This document shows positions 44,149-53,502 of a stretch of DNA of 64,000 bases, piece by piece. The position numbers and the translations under genes are program-made. The DNA comes from Robertmurraya_A mangrovi. GTDB taxonomy: Bacteria > Bacillota > Bacilli > Bacillales > Cytobacillaceae. The notes beneath the pieces were generated by a model that had not been told where the DNA came from, did no database searches, and was given only the letters and a program-made list of their open reading frames with translations. Numbering within the stretch: the stretch's first letter is position 1; the number at the start of each line of letters is the position of its first letter. The DNA is taken from NCBI RefSeq assembly GCF_034427655.1, contig NZ_JAXOFX010000012.1, positions 1 to 64,000 of the forward strand, given 5' to 3'.

Positions 44149-45081
44149 TCAATACCCTTTTACCGGATCCACCCTATTTACTAACGGCTTATCTTCCTCA
44201 ACATTCTTAAGTGTTTCTAAAAAACACTCAACCCCCTCATCAGGTGTCGTAACCGCTGATATATGAGGAGTAATTTGTACATTCGGATGACTCCATAAAG
44301 GATTTTCTTCAGGAAGCGGCTCCTTCTCAAACACATCCAACACCGCAAAACGAATATGTCCTTCGTTTAATCCATTAAGTAATGCCTGTTCATCCACCGT
44401 TGCGCCTCTTCCCACATTGATGAACCCAACTTCGGAAACGTGACTGAAAATCGATTTCGAAAATAACCCTTTTGTTTGCTCAGTCAACGGTAGTGTATTA
44501 ATAATATAATCCATCTCTGATAATCGCGAAAAATGATGATCTATGGTCATGACTTCCTTAAAATAGTCTTTGCTTTTTCCAGTAAGAGAAACTCCATACA
44601 CATCCATTCCTAGTGAGGATAGAATTTGCGCAGTCTTTTGTCCAATTTCTCCTGTTCCGTAAATCATGACCTTTTGACTGCCTAATAGCTTCGGAGTCAT
44701 CGGAGTCCATCTTTTTTGATGCTGGGCCATTTGAAATGTATCGTGGTATTGAAGATCCTTCACAATATAACTTAAACAATATTCTCCAATCCTTTGACCA
44801 AACGAACAAATCGTCCTCGTTAATAAAACCTGCTCGTTCCACTGTTTCCCGAATAAGAAACGATCCACCCCTGCTCCAAGGGAATGAACCCATTTTACCT
44901 GACTGTAATCAACATTGGATTGTAAATTAAAACAAGCGAGTGCATCTGCCCATTCTAAATCATCCGCTGTCAGTTGTTCTTCATTTACATATCGGAATTG
45001 CTTTTGAATGTTTTGCTGCTCTATAATCGCACGAATTTCCTCAAACATCGGACTCACGATTAAAATATGATTGATATTCAT
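44149..45081 (-). CDS. D-2-hydroxyacid dehydrogenase
   Basis: The ATG of MNINHILIVSPMFEE follows GGGAG by 4 nt, giving 310 residues; the frame is open 12 codons further. It is a D-isomer-specific 2-hydroxyacid dehydrogenase: catalytic-domain start, WVHSLGAGVDRFL, Rossmann motif MIYGTGEIGQKTA, NTLPLTEQTKG, GRGATVDEQALL (Arg), VFEKEPLPEENPLW (Glu) and ITPHISAVT (His). It interconverts a 2-ketoacid and a D-hydroxyacid with NAD(P). No pathway partners are adjacent. Confidence 0.92.
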   Translation of the reverse strand: MNINHILIVSPMFEEIRAIIEQQNIQKQFRYVNEEQLTADDLEWADALACFNLQSNVDYSQVKWVHSLGAGVDRFLFGKQWNEQVLLTRTICSFGQRIGEYCLSYIVKDLQYHDTFQMAQHQKRWTPMTPKLLGSQKVMIYGTGEIGQKTAQILSSLGMDVYGVSLTGKSKDYFKEVMTIDHHFSRLSEMDYIINTLPLTEQTKGLFSKSIFSHVSEVGFINVGRGATVDEQALLNGLNEGHIRFAVLDVFEKEPLPEENPLWSHPNVQITPHISAVTTPDEGVECFLETLKNVEEDKPLVNRVDPVKGY

Positions 45082-45147
45082 AGTTCTCCCTCTTCTGATA
45101 AAATTCTTTGGATCCATTCTTTGAATAGTGGATTGGATTCGCCTGAT

Positions 45148-45233
45148 TTAAGACTCCTTCTTGCCATCCTTAGCGACAAAAGAGGCCATTAACCTTCTAA
45201 CAACTGGCTGTACATCATCTAAAAATCTACTGA
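45148..45233 (-). pseudogene. Short gene remnant
   Basis: Between two in-frame stops the minus strand reads SRFLDDVQPVVRRLMASF and then VAKDGKKES, which looks like the end of a helical protein without its start. The rest of the gap 45234-45498 holds no gene I can support. Confidence 0.25.
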
Positions 45234-45498
45234 TTTATGGTTATTGCATCTTCTTCATTTATGATAGCTGTAAGGTAAGAGGTTTGAATTTTTCACTTCC
45301 CTTATTACTTAGATATTATTATATTATCAAAATATGGTTTGCTTGAAGTTGTTTTTAAATTAGATCAATGTTACTTTATTAAAAATTAATGAGATGGTTA
45401 GTAGGTTGGTAATAGGATGACGATTCAATACTATTAAGAAACTTTTGGTAGGGTTATTCGTAATTAAATACAGAACAAAAATTAAAGGAGGTTTATAC

Positions 45499-45672
45499 GT
45501 GTTCGGAGAAAAACCTACATGCTCTAAGTGCAATAAAGAAATCAAAGCTAATGATGTTGTATTTGTAAAAATGCGCTATCCCATGTATAAAGGAATGACT
45601 GAAATAACAGCATTTTTGCGAAATGAAGGTAGTTTTATTTGTGAAAATTGCTACAATAAAAAATCGAACTGA
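45499..45672 (+). CDS. Small zinc-ribbon protein
   Basis: The GTG 7 nt after AGGAGG gives 57 residues. Two Cys pairs, CSKC and CENC, form one zinc ribbon around VFVKMRYPMYKGMTEITAFL. Close relatives in Bacillus are often mislabelled as hydroxamate transporter proteins; nothing here supports that. The role is unknown. Confidence 0.7.
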   Translation: MFGEKPTCSKCNKEIKANDVVFVKMRYPMYKGMTEITAFLRNEGSFICENCYNKKSN

Positions 45673-45770
45673 ATTTATTTATTGTAAAAAAACTATGGGA
45701 ACTTTCACGATGGTAAGAGGGTCGCCCTTATTGATATGATAAATCAACATTAGTTTAAAAAGCCTAGATA

Positions 45771-45826
45771 AAAAAGAATGGCTCTATATTGAAGCGTGAA
45801 TCTACTACATTAGGGCCATTCTTTTT
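45771..45826. terminator. Bidirectional terminator
   Basis: AAAAAGAATGGC (45771-45782) pairs with GCCATTCTTTTT (45815-45826) around a 32-base loop, between the convergent zinc-ribbon and SWIM genes. Confidence 0.65.
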
Positions 45827-45837
45827 ATTTCCTACTA

Positions 45838-47532
45838 TTATTTTACCTTCCCCAACTCATCCATAAAAGCTGGTCTCTTAACATACAAACCCATTAATTC
45901 CTTTACCAAGTCCACTTGCTTCGTTTTACCCGCAATCTTTTTAAATTTCTTGATCTTTTGACATACTCCTTGATAATCTCTTCGATTGGATGCATGGCTT
46001 GCTACTGTTTCTATAAATCTTTTATAAATATTGATAACTTCATCTTCATATAATTTCACTAATTTCTCAGCGTATACTTCAACCAATCTAGGATTGTTTT
46101 TAACAAATTCTAATAATTCTTCTAAGTCATTTTCATGCTCAATTATTTTAAGAAATATATCAGTGGTTGCCCGTCCTTCTCCCGTTTTCAGTTCTTTCTT
46201 TAAGTTTGCATAGAATTCACTTTGATTTTCTGAAGCTAATTCTTTTAGCTCTTGGTAATAATTGAAGTCACCCTTAAGCAAAAGTTCTTTGGCCAAGTTC
46301 CTTTGTTCTTCTATTAATAAGAGAAACTTATAGGCGTCATAGCGATATTTTTTCCACTTAGAGACTAGACCTAAATATTGCTTATCTTGCACTTCACCTT
46401 TCTTCGCCACTTCAATCACTTTATGGTAGTTTTCCTCCTGAATGAATTTATTCAGCAATAGCTCTCTAAAGGATGAAAACTGTAGATGCTTGTTTATAAA
46501 TTGTTCCGCCTCTTCTTCTGTACCATATTGATTGATTAGTTGAAACAATAGCTGAAGCAATCTTTCATTACTATAGTGCGTATAGCTGTCGTTAGAATGT
46601 TCATCCAGCATAGTCTCTATTTTATGTGTTAACTGTTCTCTAAGAATGACATCATCCGCAAATTCAAAACAAATCTCTAGTAAATCAACCTTAAAATCTA
46701 ACCAGCCGTCAAAAATTTTTTTATTAGTCTGAGCTAATACTCTTTCAAAAATTTCGATTCTATGCTGGTCTTGCTCCATTTCGCATGTGACTATTTCCCC
46801 TATGAATTCTAGTGTTTCCGAGACAAGATATCCAATATCTCCGTCAGAATCGTCCGCATATTGAAATGCGCCAACCGCTTCTTCTAGTAAAAGCAAGGCA
46901 ATATCCAATGCCACTAGTACATGATTTGTCTTTCTCGCCTTATCTAGTACATCCTCAAGCTCACCTACAAAATCGCCTGTATCTCGATATTTGATGAAAC
47001 CTTCTCTGCCCAAATACTTCCTCACAATGGAATGAATTAACTTTTTACATGCTTCAATCTCATTCGAATGGTCACCGTTTGAGTACCTAACAATCAGACT
47101 ATTTTCTAACGTTGCATCCTTATTGGTGATATTTATAATAATATTAATTAATTCTTCTTTCGATAGATTAGTTAATACCTCTTGAATCGTTGTTCGCTTT
47201 GAAGGTTTGCTTTCTGTCTCAGTAGTTACAGCATTTAACATACTAGATAACTGAAAAAAGGCAGCCACTTCATGTTTACAAACCGGTCCAAAATCATAGG
47301 GACAATCACACTCAGAATGTAAAATGTCTCCACCATCCTCAATCTCAACTAACACTTCGTAGTCGTCCGTACCTTCAATATAAAAAATATATTCGTTTTC
47401 GCCTTTTTCAAAAGCATCCACAACATTTCCTTCAAGGTAATAGCTGTATCCCCTGTCAAAGATTGTTTTGTCTATATAGTTTTTAAAATTATTTATGTTC
47501 AAAGCCAAACCCACTCCTGTTTTAAAACCCAT
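45838..47532 (-). CDS. SWIM zinc-finger protein
   Basis: Up to 564 residues; the ATG at 47532 has no ribosome site, and AGGAG just downstream suggests a TTG start at 47508 or 47502. The SWIM motif is CDCPYDFGPVCKHEVAAFF (C-x-C...C-x-H, about residues 74-91), preceded by the usual small beta domain (FDRGYSYYLEGNV). The remaining 450 residues are helical, TPR-like repeats. SWIM domains bind DNA or protein and often accompany SNF2 helicases, but none is adjacent. Confidence 0.82.
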   Translation of the reverse strand: MGFKTGVGLALNINNFKNYIDKTIFDRGYSYYLEGNVVDAFEKGENEYIFYIEGTDDYEVLVEIEDGGDILHSECDCPYDFGPVCKHEVAAFFQLSSMLNAVTTETESKPSKRTTIQEVLTNLSKEELINIIINITNKDATLENSLIVRYSNGDHSNEIEACKKLIHSIVRKYLGREGFIKYRDTGDFVGELEDVLDKARKTNHVLVALDIALLLLEEAVGAFQYADDSDGDIGYLVSETLEFIGEIVTCEMEQDQHRIEIFERVLAQTNKKIFDGWLDFKVDLLEICFEFADDVILREQLTHKIETMLDEHSNDSYTHYSNERLLQLLFQLINQYGTEEEAEQFINKHLQFSSFRELLLNKFIQEENYHKVIEVAKKGEVQDKQYLGLVSKWKKYRYDAYKFLLLIEEQRNLAKELLLKGDFNYYQELKELASENQSEFYANLKKELKTGEGRATTDIFLKIIEHENDLEELLEFVKNNPRLVEVYAEKLVKLYEDEVINIYKRFIETVASHASNRRDYQGVCQKIKKFKKIAGKTKQVDLVKELMGLYVKRPAFMDELGKVK

Positions 47533-47558
47533 TTGAATTCATTATCTAAAAAATATCA

Positions 47559-47798
47559 TTAACTTTCCACACTCAAATATTTTTTTAATAGCAATTCAGC
47601 CTCTTTAACCCCTTCATCAGTTAAATAGACTGACTTTGATTTAATACTCCCCCTAATCAAATCCTCATCCGTCAGTTCATCTAAGGTTTCAAAAGGATAT
47701 CCCTTCCAGCTTCTTCTCATCTCTCCATCTAAGGACTTTTCTTTCCATGATGTTAAGTATAGCAATAGCAGAGTAAGCTCCTTGATTTTATCATCCAT
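47559..47798 (-). CDS. DUF6429-like small protein
   Basis: A protein of 79 residues: IKELTLLLLYLTSWKEK, RSWKGYPFETLDELTDEDLI, then SKSVYLTDEGVKEAELLLKK. It has a compact winged-helix look and matches my memory of DUF6429. It lies 26 bp before the SWIM gene on the same strand, so the two are probably one operon. Confidence 0.6.
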   Translation of the reverse strand: MDDKIKELTLLLLYLTSWKEKSLDGEMRRSWKGYPFETLDELTDEDLIRGSIKSKSVYLTDEGVKEAELLLKKYLSVES

Positions 47799-48031
47799 TT
47801 TATGAACACCCTTTCTAGATAGCTCTAATTGTTTATTTCATTTATATTGTTTTTAACCATTTGACCATTAATAAGACCCCTCATTCTATAGGGGTCCACT
47901 TAAACACTATTAATTTTACATCATTCTTATTAATCAAAAATAGCTTAATCTACTATTCATTATATCCCATTCAACAAATCCTAAAACTGATGCTACCTAT
48001 ACTAATATACAACTTCTAGTACAATATCATA

Positions 48032-48325
48032 TTAAAACGGTAAATACTCATCATCAATTATATCGGAAATCACAGGTTTTTCTTGCTGTTTTGGCTTCTC
48101 TATCTTTTTTGGAGTCTTCACCGTTCGGTCACCAAACTTATCCTCATATAATTCATTAATCCAAACTTTAACAGGTGCTTTCCATTGCTGTTTAGGAGAA
48201 GGGATGTTCTTAATTAAACTCTTTGGTGACATCCCAAGCTCTTTCGCCTTTTGAATATCGGCAGCATTTAACCGGCACCGTTTTTTCGCCTCTGCCCATG
48301 CTTCGGCATTCTTATTGTTAGCCAT
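48032..48325 (-). CDS. Conserved hypothetical protein (AWAEAKKRCRLN family)
   Basis: The ATG of MANNKNAEAWAEAKKRCRLN follows AAGGAG by 7 nt, giving 97 residues. The helical core (DIQKAKELGMSPKSLIKNIP, QQWKAPVKVWINELY) is a pattern common in Bacillus hypothetical proteins; the C-terminal 35 residues are polar and variable. Function unknown. The gap to the previous gene (47799-48031) shows nothing. Confidence 0.6.
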   Translation of the reverse strand: MANNKNAEAWAEAKKRCRLNAADIQKAKELGMSPKSLIKNIPSPKQQWKAPVKVWINELYEDKFGDRTVKTPKKIEKPKQQEKPVISDIIDDEYLPF

Positions 48326-48608
48326 TATAAATCTCCTTTTTGCTGTTATGTAACTCATGGTTGGGTATTTTTATATTATTGGTCGATTTTGTATAGTATC
48401 ATGAAACAATAAAACTTAAAGTAAAAGCCACTACTCCCTGTTATCGCCGAATACTTATCTACTTATTCAAGCAAGGACAGGCACATCATTATGTTATGAG
48501 CAATGAAAATCCAACCCTAAAAAAAGGCTGTCACTACTTACAGTAGTTGACAACCTTCTTTTAGCTATTGATCTTCTGCATTAATTGAACTTAGATATAT
48601 AAAAAACA

Positions 48609-49475
48609 CTATTTAATAACTAGACTTGTCCAAGTTTCTTTAAGCCATTTACTAAAATTCTTTCCTTTATTGCCTTCATAAGTATCATATAAATCTGTTC
48701 TCGTCTTTTTTACTTTTTCTTTGAAATCTTCAAATGTATGATCTTCAGGTAAGCTTTTCTTTATCCTAAGTAAAATCTTGTTTGTATCCTTAATGAGCTC
48801 CCCCGTCTTTTTCTCAGGCAATATAGCCTCTTCACCCCATGCAACTAGCTGATCGTACGCAGCTTCCTGCACTTGATAAACGGTGTCGACTCTCAGACGG
48901 GACTTTAATAATTCAATCGCCTCTTTACTTTTCCAAGTCCCTAACTTATCAATCGCATCCAAGCGTTCTCTCCAATTAGATGCCCTATTTAGTGATTTTT
49001 TCAATTCATCAAAGTTCTCCGGTAAATTTGGTTTTTTCGGAGTTACTCTAATTTCATTTATCTTTTCTTTATTATTTTTCAACTCTGGTCTAGTTGTCTT
49101 TTTTCGCGAATCTAATTTCGTATCACTTTTTCGACTATCAATTCTTGTTCCCTTTTTCCTCGTATCTACATTATTTTCACTTTTTCTACCATCTGTTCTA
49201 GTGTCTATTTTTCTAAAATCAGTTTTAGTTTCACTTTTCCTACCATCTGTTCTAGTGTCTTTTTTGCTAAAATCTGTTCTAGTTTCACTCTTCCTACTAT
49301 CTGTTCTTATCTCTTTTTTCTTACCATCGGTTTTACCATCTTTTCCTCTAAAATCCGATCTTTTTTCATTATTACGCGTATTTGTTCTTGTTTCTTTTTT
49401 TCTCAAGTCTCGTCCATTCCTTTCAAGTAAGAAACTATCTCTAAACCTTAGTCTCATTTTGCCATTATAAAACAC
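48609..49475 (-). CDS. Nonapeptide-repeat protein with HEAT-like C-terminus
   Basis: A protein of 288 residues with a GTG start and a poor ribosome site. Residues about 28-135 are some ten copies of a nine-residue basic unit close to (S/K)(E/D)TRTD(G/F)RK, alternating as 18-residue pairs. The C-terminal 145 residues form HEAT-like helices (NWRERLDAIDKLGTWKSKEAI, LLKSRL, YQVQEAAYDQLVAWG). The HEAT-like half is known in other Bacillus proteins; the repeat is an insertion that probably varies in copy number. The charge (many Arg/Lys with Asp) suggests polyanion or spore-coat contact. Confidence 0.65.
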   Translation of the reverse strand: MFYNGKMRLRFRDSFLLERNGRDLRKKETRTNTRNNEKRSDFRGKDGKTDGKKKEIRTDSRKSETRTDFSKKDTRTDGRKSETKTDFRKIDTRTDGRKSENNVDTRKKGTRIDSRKSDTKLDSRKKTTRPELKNNKEKINEIRVTPKKPNLPENFDELKKSLNRASNWRERLDAIDKLGTWKSKEAIELLKSRLRVDTVYQVQEAAYDQLVAWGEEAILPEKKTGELIKDTNKILLRIKKSLPEDHTFEDFKEKVKKTRTDLYDTYEGNKGKNFSKWLKETWTSLVIK

Positions 49476-49799
49476 TTCGAATACGTTTGGTTGATTTTTT
49501 AATAAAGATAAGATTCTTTTCTAATACTTTGTTGCTCCTCGCTTACTTAAATCCTCTAAAAAAAGTATACATCCCACTTTGTATTTTAAAATGGCTTAAC
49601 CGGTATTTTCTAATTTTGACTATATAATGGAAACTTCTTGGTGACATTAACAGCTCCTTCACCTATTGTATTTCATCCATCTGTCCCCCCCCTAAATACA
49701 CTGTTGGAAACAAAAAAGACACCCTGTATAGAGTGTCGTGGATACCTCATGTAATTTCAAAAGGAATATTAATATTCCTAATTTGATTCTCTTTGTTTT

Positions 49800-50129
49800 T
49801 TATTTTGTAAAATCATCAAATAAATCACGAAGAAAATCCCTACGCCCATGTAGTATTCTATGAATAATTATTGATTCATCCATAATTTTATAAAAGACCA
49901 AATATGGATGTACGACAATAAAACGATAGCCCCTATCGACTAGAGTGTATTTTTCTTCAGAAAGCATAGTGCCTAAGTTAGGAAAACTAGCAAGGTTTCC
50001 AATATGATGGTCAAGATTTTCGAGGAGCCTTCCGGCGGCATCTACATTATCGTATGAAATATAGGAAAAAATCTCATCCATATCATCAATTGCAGCGGGG
50101 GTATATTTAATTTGTTTCTTTTGCTGCAT
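49800..50129 (-). CDS. ParE/RelE-family toxin
   Basis: A protein of 109 residues: YTPAAIDDMDEIFSYIS, then LENLDHHIGNLASFPNLG, RGYRFIVVHPYLVFYKI and IIIHRILHGRRDFLRDLF. This is the ParE-type order (two helices, then the beta sheet ending in the conserved HGRRD). It probably inhibits gyrase or cleaves mRNA. It overlaps the antitoxin gene by 23 bp. The 324-bp gap 49476-49799 holds only a weak hairpin near 49720-49738. Confidence 0.88.
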   Translation of the reverse strand: MQQKKQIKYTPAAIDDMDEIFSYISYDNVDAAGRLLENLDHHIGNLASFPNLGTMLSEEKYTLVDRGYRFIVVHPYLVFYKIMDESIIIHRILHGRRDFLRDLFDDFTK

Positions 50130-50385
50130 TTATTTTTCTCCTGATGGTTCCAATTACATCCTCATGATTTGTAAGTTTCATCCCTTCCGAAACCTGCTTT
50201 TCTGAAACCAAAAGCTTGGACTGTAACTTATTTCGCGCTTCCATTCTTCTGAATGTTTCATGACTCATGACAACCAAATCAGCTTCTCCATTCCGAGTGA
50301 GCACTACTGGTTCATCTAATTCATGACAATATTTTGAAAAACCGTTATAGTCTTGGCGAATGGTCGTTGAAGGTTTGATATTCAT
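50107..50385 (-). CDS. Phd/YefM-family antitoxin
   Basis: A protein of 92 residues: an N-terminal Phd/YefM DNA-binding fold (IRQDYNGFSKYCHELDEPVV, TRNGEADLVVMSHETFRRME) and a flexible C-terminus for toxin binding. GGGAGGG precedes the ATG. It should repress its own promoter with the toxin as corepressor. Confidence 0.9.
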   Translation of the reverse strand: MNIKPSTTIRQDYNGFSKYCHELDEPVVLTRNGEADLVVMSHETFRRMEARNKLQSKLLVSEKQVSEGMKLTNHEDVIGTIRRKINAAKETN

Positions 50386-50624
50386 AGGAACGAACCCTCC
50401 CTAATAACATTATTCTAACTATATTCTAACATTATTCTATCCGATTATTCCACATATGTTACTTTTACGATGACGATAATCTTTATTTTGTTTAACTCAA
50501 ATTTACATTTAATGTTTAATTAATAATAGACTGTTTGGTCTCTAAAACCGATGGACGTATTAGTGATTAAGGATAGTAACTAAAACAGGGTATATATTTA
50601 GAAGAGCAATGTAATCTTAAGTTT

Positions 50625-50725
50625 AGGAGGTGTTTTTTTAGAAAGAAGTCAATATAGTAGTTGTAACTCCAAAGCAATTTAGGAGCAGTGGAATAATTTC
50701 CGGAGGGTATAACCTTAGCAAAAAA
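50625..50725 (+). pseudogene. Small ORF that seems to have lost its start codon
   Basis: AGGAGG at 50625-50630 is followed, 8 nt later, by TAG (50639-50641) exactly where a start codon belongs; the frame then reads KEVNIVVVTPKQFRSSGI and ISGGYNLSKK. One base change (TTG to TAG) would have killed the gene. The frame is coherent to about 50725, where it runs into the opposite-strand gene. Confidence 0.35.
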
Positions 50726-51047
50726 ACACTCTTACGTTTCCATCTATTTGTGCTGTTACCAAACAGTTTTCTAAAAAATTTAGGATTTGTTTTTGATCCC
50801 ATATTTCTCCATTAGTATGTGCTAAGGAATAATCAACGTTCCTATAAATTCGTTTATAAGTATTTAATGCCTCTTCAATTTGGTTTATTTGGAATACAGA
50901 AACATTACCCGTTCCACTAACTCCTCCATCAAATTCATTGGCATCAAGTAAGCTGTAAAGGATTGTAGCATTATCATTCCCCTTACTAAATCGTGCATAA
51001 GCAATTTCTTCTCCTGCTTTATTGTATCCTGTAATATCGTGACCCAT
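50715..51047 (-). CDS. Hypothetical protein
   Basis: A protein of 110 residues with AAGGAGG before the ATG. The start MGHDITGYNKAGEEIAYARF and the middle DGGVSGTGNVSVFQ, then QILNFLENCLVTA and VRVFF, look like a known small family of Bacillus and phage proteins, but I cannot name it. Function unknown. Confidence 0.6.
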   Translation of the reverse strand: MGHDITGYNKAGEEIAYARFSKGNDNATILYSLLDANEFDGGVSGTGNVSVFQINQIEEALNTYKRIYRNVDYSLAHTNGEIWDQKQILNFLENCLVTAQIDGNVRVFFC

Positions 51048-51539
51048 TTATAGTCCTCCTTCAATTTGGTTTTATCAATCCTTAAAATAATATAAAAAGC
51101 TCAAAAATTATATTCTCCTTGTTTACCACTCCTTTCAGGGACATTTTTAATACATAATCATTATCCGGAAAACAGGTAGAAATAGAAGGTGTTGAGGAAG
51201 CTAATATTAGAAGGAATTTTCTAAAGGTTATTAGTTGTTTTATAAAATTTCAAGTGTAAGATGTAGATATGTAAAAGTGAGTGAAAGCCCGAGGAAATGA
51301 GTTTACTTTTATTTTCGCATAACTCTTTTAAGAAGTGTTAATAAGGTTAAAAGCTAGAGGAAATGTAGTTGTTATTATTGTTATTATTGTTATTATTTTT
51401 TAAATATATCAAGTAAGGGGCATAAATGCGTGTGAGATCAAGCGGAAATGTGAGGATGTGTATATAGAAATAATTTCATGTTTTGCTTAACTTGTCAATA
51501 GCTATCATTACGATAAAAATGGTTTACCCTTATGATATC

Positions 51540-51840
51540 TCCTACGTTCGTCCTAGCAGAAACCACTTTATACTTTCTGCAATTCTGCAAGTATAAAGAT
51601 TGTTTCTTTCTCTCCTCATGACTTTCTAGTTCTTCTAGCTTTTAGGAACTCATCTCTACCGCAAGGAATTTATTTAGTCACCTCACCTTTCCTAATTTTT
51701 CCACAGAAAGACTTTTTAAGAAAGGCGACCTATATTCCCTTATCACGACGTTCGGTAAGAAAGCATTACTCCGCAAGCTATTCTCTAGTGCTTGACCAAC
51801 GTTTAGACTGTTCCTTTCCAATCATCTCTAAATAATATAC
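51540..51840. other. Gene-free, hairpin-containing block
   Basis: No coding frame is supported in 51048-52077. Within 51540-51840 there are several inverted repeats: CTTTATACTT with AAGTATAAAG around TGCAATTCTGCA (near 51568-51600), AGTTC with GAACT (near 51634-51660), and GGAATTT...CTAATTTTTCC (near 51664-51706). The composition is less AT-rich than its flanks. It may be a decayed element or a structured RNA. A short GTTATTATT repeat lies at 51369-51400. Confidence 0.25.
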
Positions 51841-52077
51841 ATGTGCAATAAAAATTTAAGAGGTGGATTTCCCTCGCCTATACCTACGCCTTAATCCATC
51901 GAGATTCTTCTCTAGTTCATTGATTTCTTACTTTAACCTATATTATTAAAAAAAATCCTTCACCCACAGTTATTAAAACTAATGCACCAAAAACCCCAGA
52001 TATGTTCACTTTTATCGGTACCTTCTATCCGGGGTATAGTTCATTTACAACAGAGGTTATAATATTTATAAATAATT

Positions 52078-52527
52078 TTATTTGAACACATTCGTAAATC
52101 CGTTAAGCATTAAACCTAATTTATTGTATTTACTAGCATAATAACTCCTTCTTACTAGGTACCAAACCACGATAATTCCTATAACATTTTTTATCATATC
52201 CACTATAGAAAAGGAACGATGCGGAACAAAGTATTGATGGGTCTCATCTACAAACGAATATACGAGAGTAATAACTAATGCAACTATTTCTTTCTTAGAA
52301 TTCAATCTTCCAAATGTGAGGAAAACCATAATAAAAAGAAAATATAGGAGTCCGAATTCGACCAAATGGAGAAGTTCAAATGTTATGCCTATTAGTACAA
52401 ATACGATCTGTGGAAGTTCAATAATGATTATTTGTGCAATTTGACCGGGATTAAAATAATGTGATTGTAACCATATTATCGCCATGTAGCTTACTGGTAA
52501 TAAATAAATTAAGATTCTTAACACCAT
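52078..52527 (-). CDS. VanZ-family membrane protein
   Basis: About 149 residues from MVLRILIYLLPV; the frame extends to 52608, overlapping the upstream gene, with no better start. Four membrane segments and the VanZ signature (HLVEFGLLYF, VDETHQYFVPHRSFSIVDMI) are present. VanZ proteins are small membrane proteins often found at the ends of polysaccharide loci; their biochemical role is poorly known. Last gene of the cluster. Confidence 0.8.
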   Translation of the reverse strand: MVLRILIYLLPVSYMAIIWLQSHYFNPGQIAQIIIIELPQIVFVLIGITFELLHLVEFGLLYFLFIMVFLTFGRLNSKKEIVALVITLVYSFVDETHQYFVPHRSFSIVDMIKNVIGIIVVWYLVRRSYYASKYNKLGLMLNGFTNVFK

Positions 52528-52582
52528 ATTTGTACAGTACCTGCCCTTATATTCATATTTATTTCGTTGATAGTTAGTTTCA

Positions 52583-53218
52583 CTATAATCTTTTTGCTGG
52601 TATCCCAAAAACAGTTGTTTCAGACTTTACTTCTCTTACTACTACACTTCCTGCCCCAATTTTTGCAAAGTCCCTAACTTTCATTCCTGGCGTTACGACA
52701 GAATGACTTCCTAAGAATACTCCTTTACCAAGTTCCGTATAACCTGTCACATCCGAATGAGCATTCAAGGTACAGCCCTCTCCAATTTTTGCGTCATGAC
52801 CAATTGTTGTATACAAATTAACAAATACAAAATGACTCATTTCAATATCACATGTTAATACTGCGCCTGGGGATACCACACAACCACGACCGATGTTCAC
52901 ATTCCGTCCAATCATAGCTTTTGGATGGATTAAAGTCATAAAACTAGCACCTCGTTGCTCTAATTCTTTGCTAATTGAAAGTTTTGTTGTTGGGTTGGCA
53001 ATCCCCATAATGAGAACATCTAATTCCTGTGGCATGTAATCTTTTATAGTTGATAAGATTGGTTTATCATATGAGCCATTCTCAAAATTTTTTAGATTGT
53101 CATCTAAAAAACCAGCAAACTCCCAGTCCCATTCTTCTCCCTCTAGAAAAGCTGGGAGCCAACTGAAAATCATTCTAGCTAATCCTCCTGCACCTACAAT
53201 TATCACTCTTTTTTTCAC
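52583..53218 (-). CDS. NeuD/PglD-like sugar O/N-acyltransferase
   Basis: The GTG of VKKRVIIVG (8 nt after AGG) gives 211 residues. The N-terminal domain binds UDP-sugar (IIVGAGGLARMIFSWLPAF, FLDDN). The C-terminal part is a left-handed beta helix of hexapeptide repeats (IGRNVNIGRGCVVSPGAV, with His in TTIGHDAKIGEG). It transfers an acyl group, usually acetyl from acetyl-CoA, to an amino sugar. Here the two ACP genes and an acyl-activating enzyme just upstream suggest that its donor is an unusual acyl-ACP. Confidence 0.9.
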   Translation of the reverse strand: MKKRVIIVGAGGLARMIFSWLPAFLEGEEWDWEFAGFLDDNLKNFENGSYDKPILSTIKDYMPQELDVLIMGIANPTTKLSISKELEQRGASFMTLIHPKAMIGRNVNIGRGCVVSPGAVLTCDIEMSHFVFVNLYTTIGHDAKIGEGCTLNAHSDVTGYTELGKGVFLGSHSVVTPGMKVRDFAKIGAGSVVVREVKSETTVFGIPAKRL

Positions 53219-53257
53219 GTTACACACCTAAGCTTTCATATGTTGGTATATTTCTTA

Positions 53258-53500
53258 TTACACTTTCGTTTCATTAAGTTTATTTTCAATGATTGAATAT
53301 AGGTCCCTAATATACATACAGTTTTTTATAACATCATTTTTTAAACTAATTTGAAAATGTTCATCAATCATAACAACAACAGAAACTAAAGCAAGTGAAT
53401 CCCAATTTTCATTTTCAGCCAACTCATAGTCTTCCTTAAGTTCTGTAACCTCTAATTCTAACAAATCAGCTAGTTCTTTTAAGAAATTTTCATTCATCAT
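53258..53500 (-). CDS. Acyl carrier protein 2
   Basis: About 80 residues from the ATG 6 nt after AAAGGG. The phosphopantetheine site is ENWDSLALVSVVVMIDEHF (Ser about 35). The sequence differs strongly from the other ACP of this locus, so the two carry different steps or substrates. It starts two bases after the stop of the ligase gene. Confidence 0.88.
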   Translation of the reverse strand: MMNENFLKELADLLELEVTELKEDYELAENENWDSLALVSVVVMIDEHFQISLKNDVIKNCMYIRDLYSIIENKLNETKV

Positions 53501-53502
53501 AA

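Noticed and set aside
45499..45672. Fe3+-hydroxamate transporter substrate-binding protein
   Set aside because: This label is common for the family, but a 57-residue cytoplasmic zinc ribbon without a signal peptide cannot be a solute-binding protein.
48883..49470. 195-codon plus-strand ORF opposite the nonapeptide-repeat gene
   Set aside because: It is a mirror of the repeat; its Ser/Leu/Phe-rich product is what the antisense of Arg/Lys/Asp codons gives, and there is no ribosome site.
51540..51840. RNase P, tmRNA, T-box or EAR-type RNA
   Set aside because: None of the conserved cores I know for these RNAs is present, and EAR elements lie inside the 5' part of exopolysaccharide operons, not at the 3' end.
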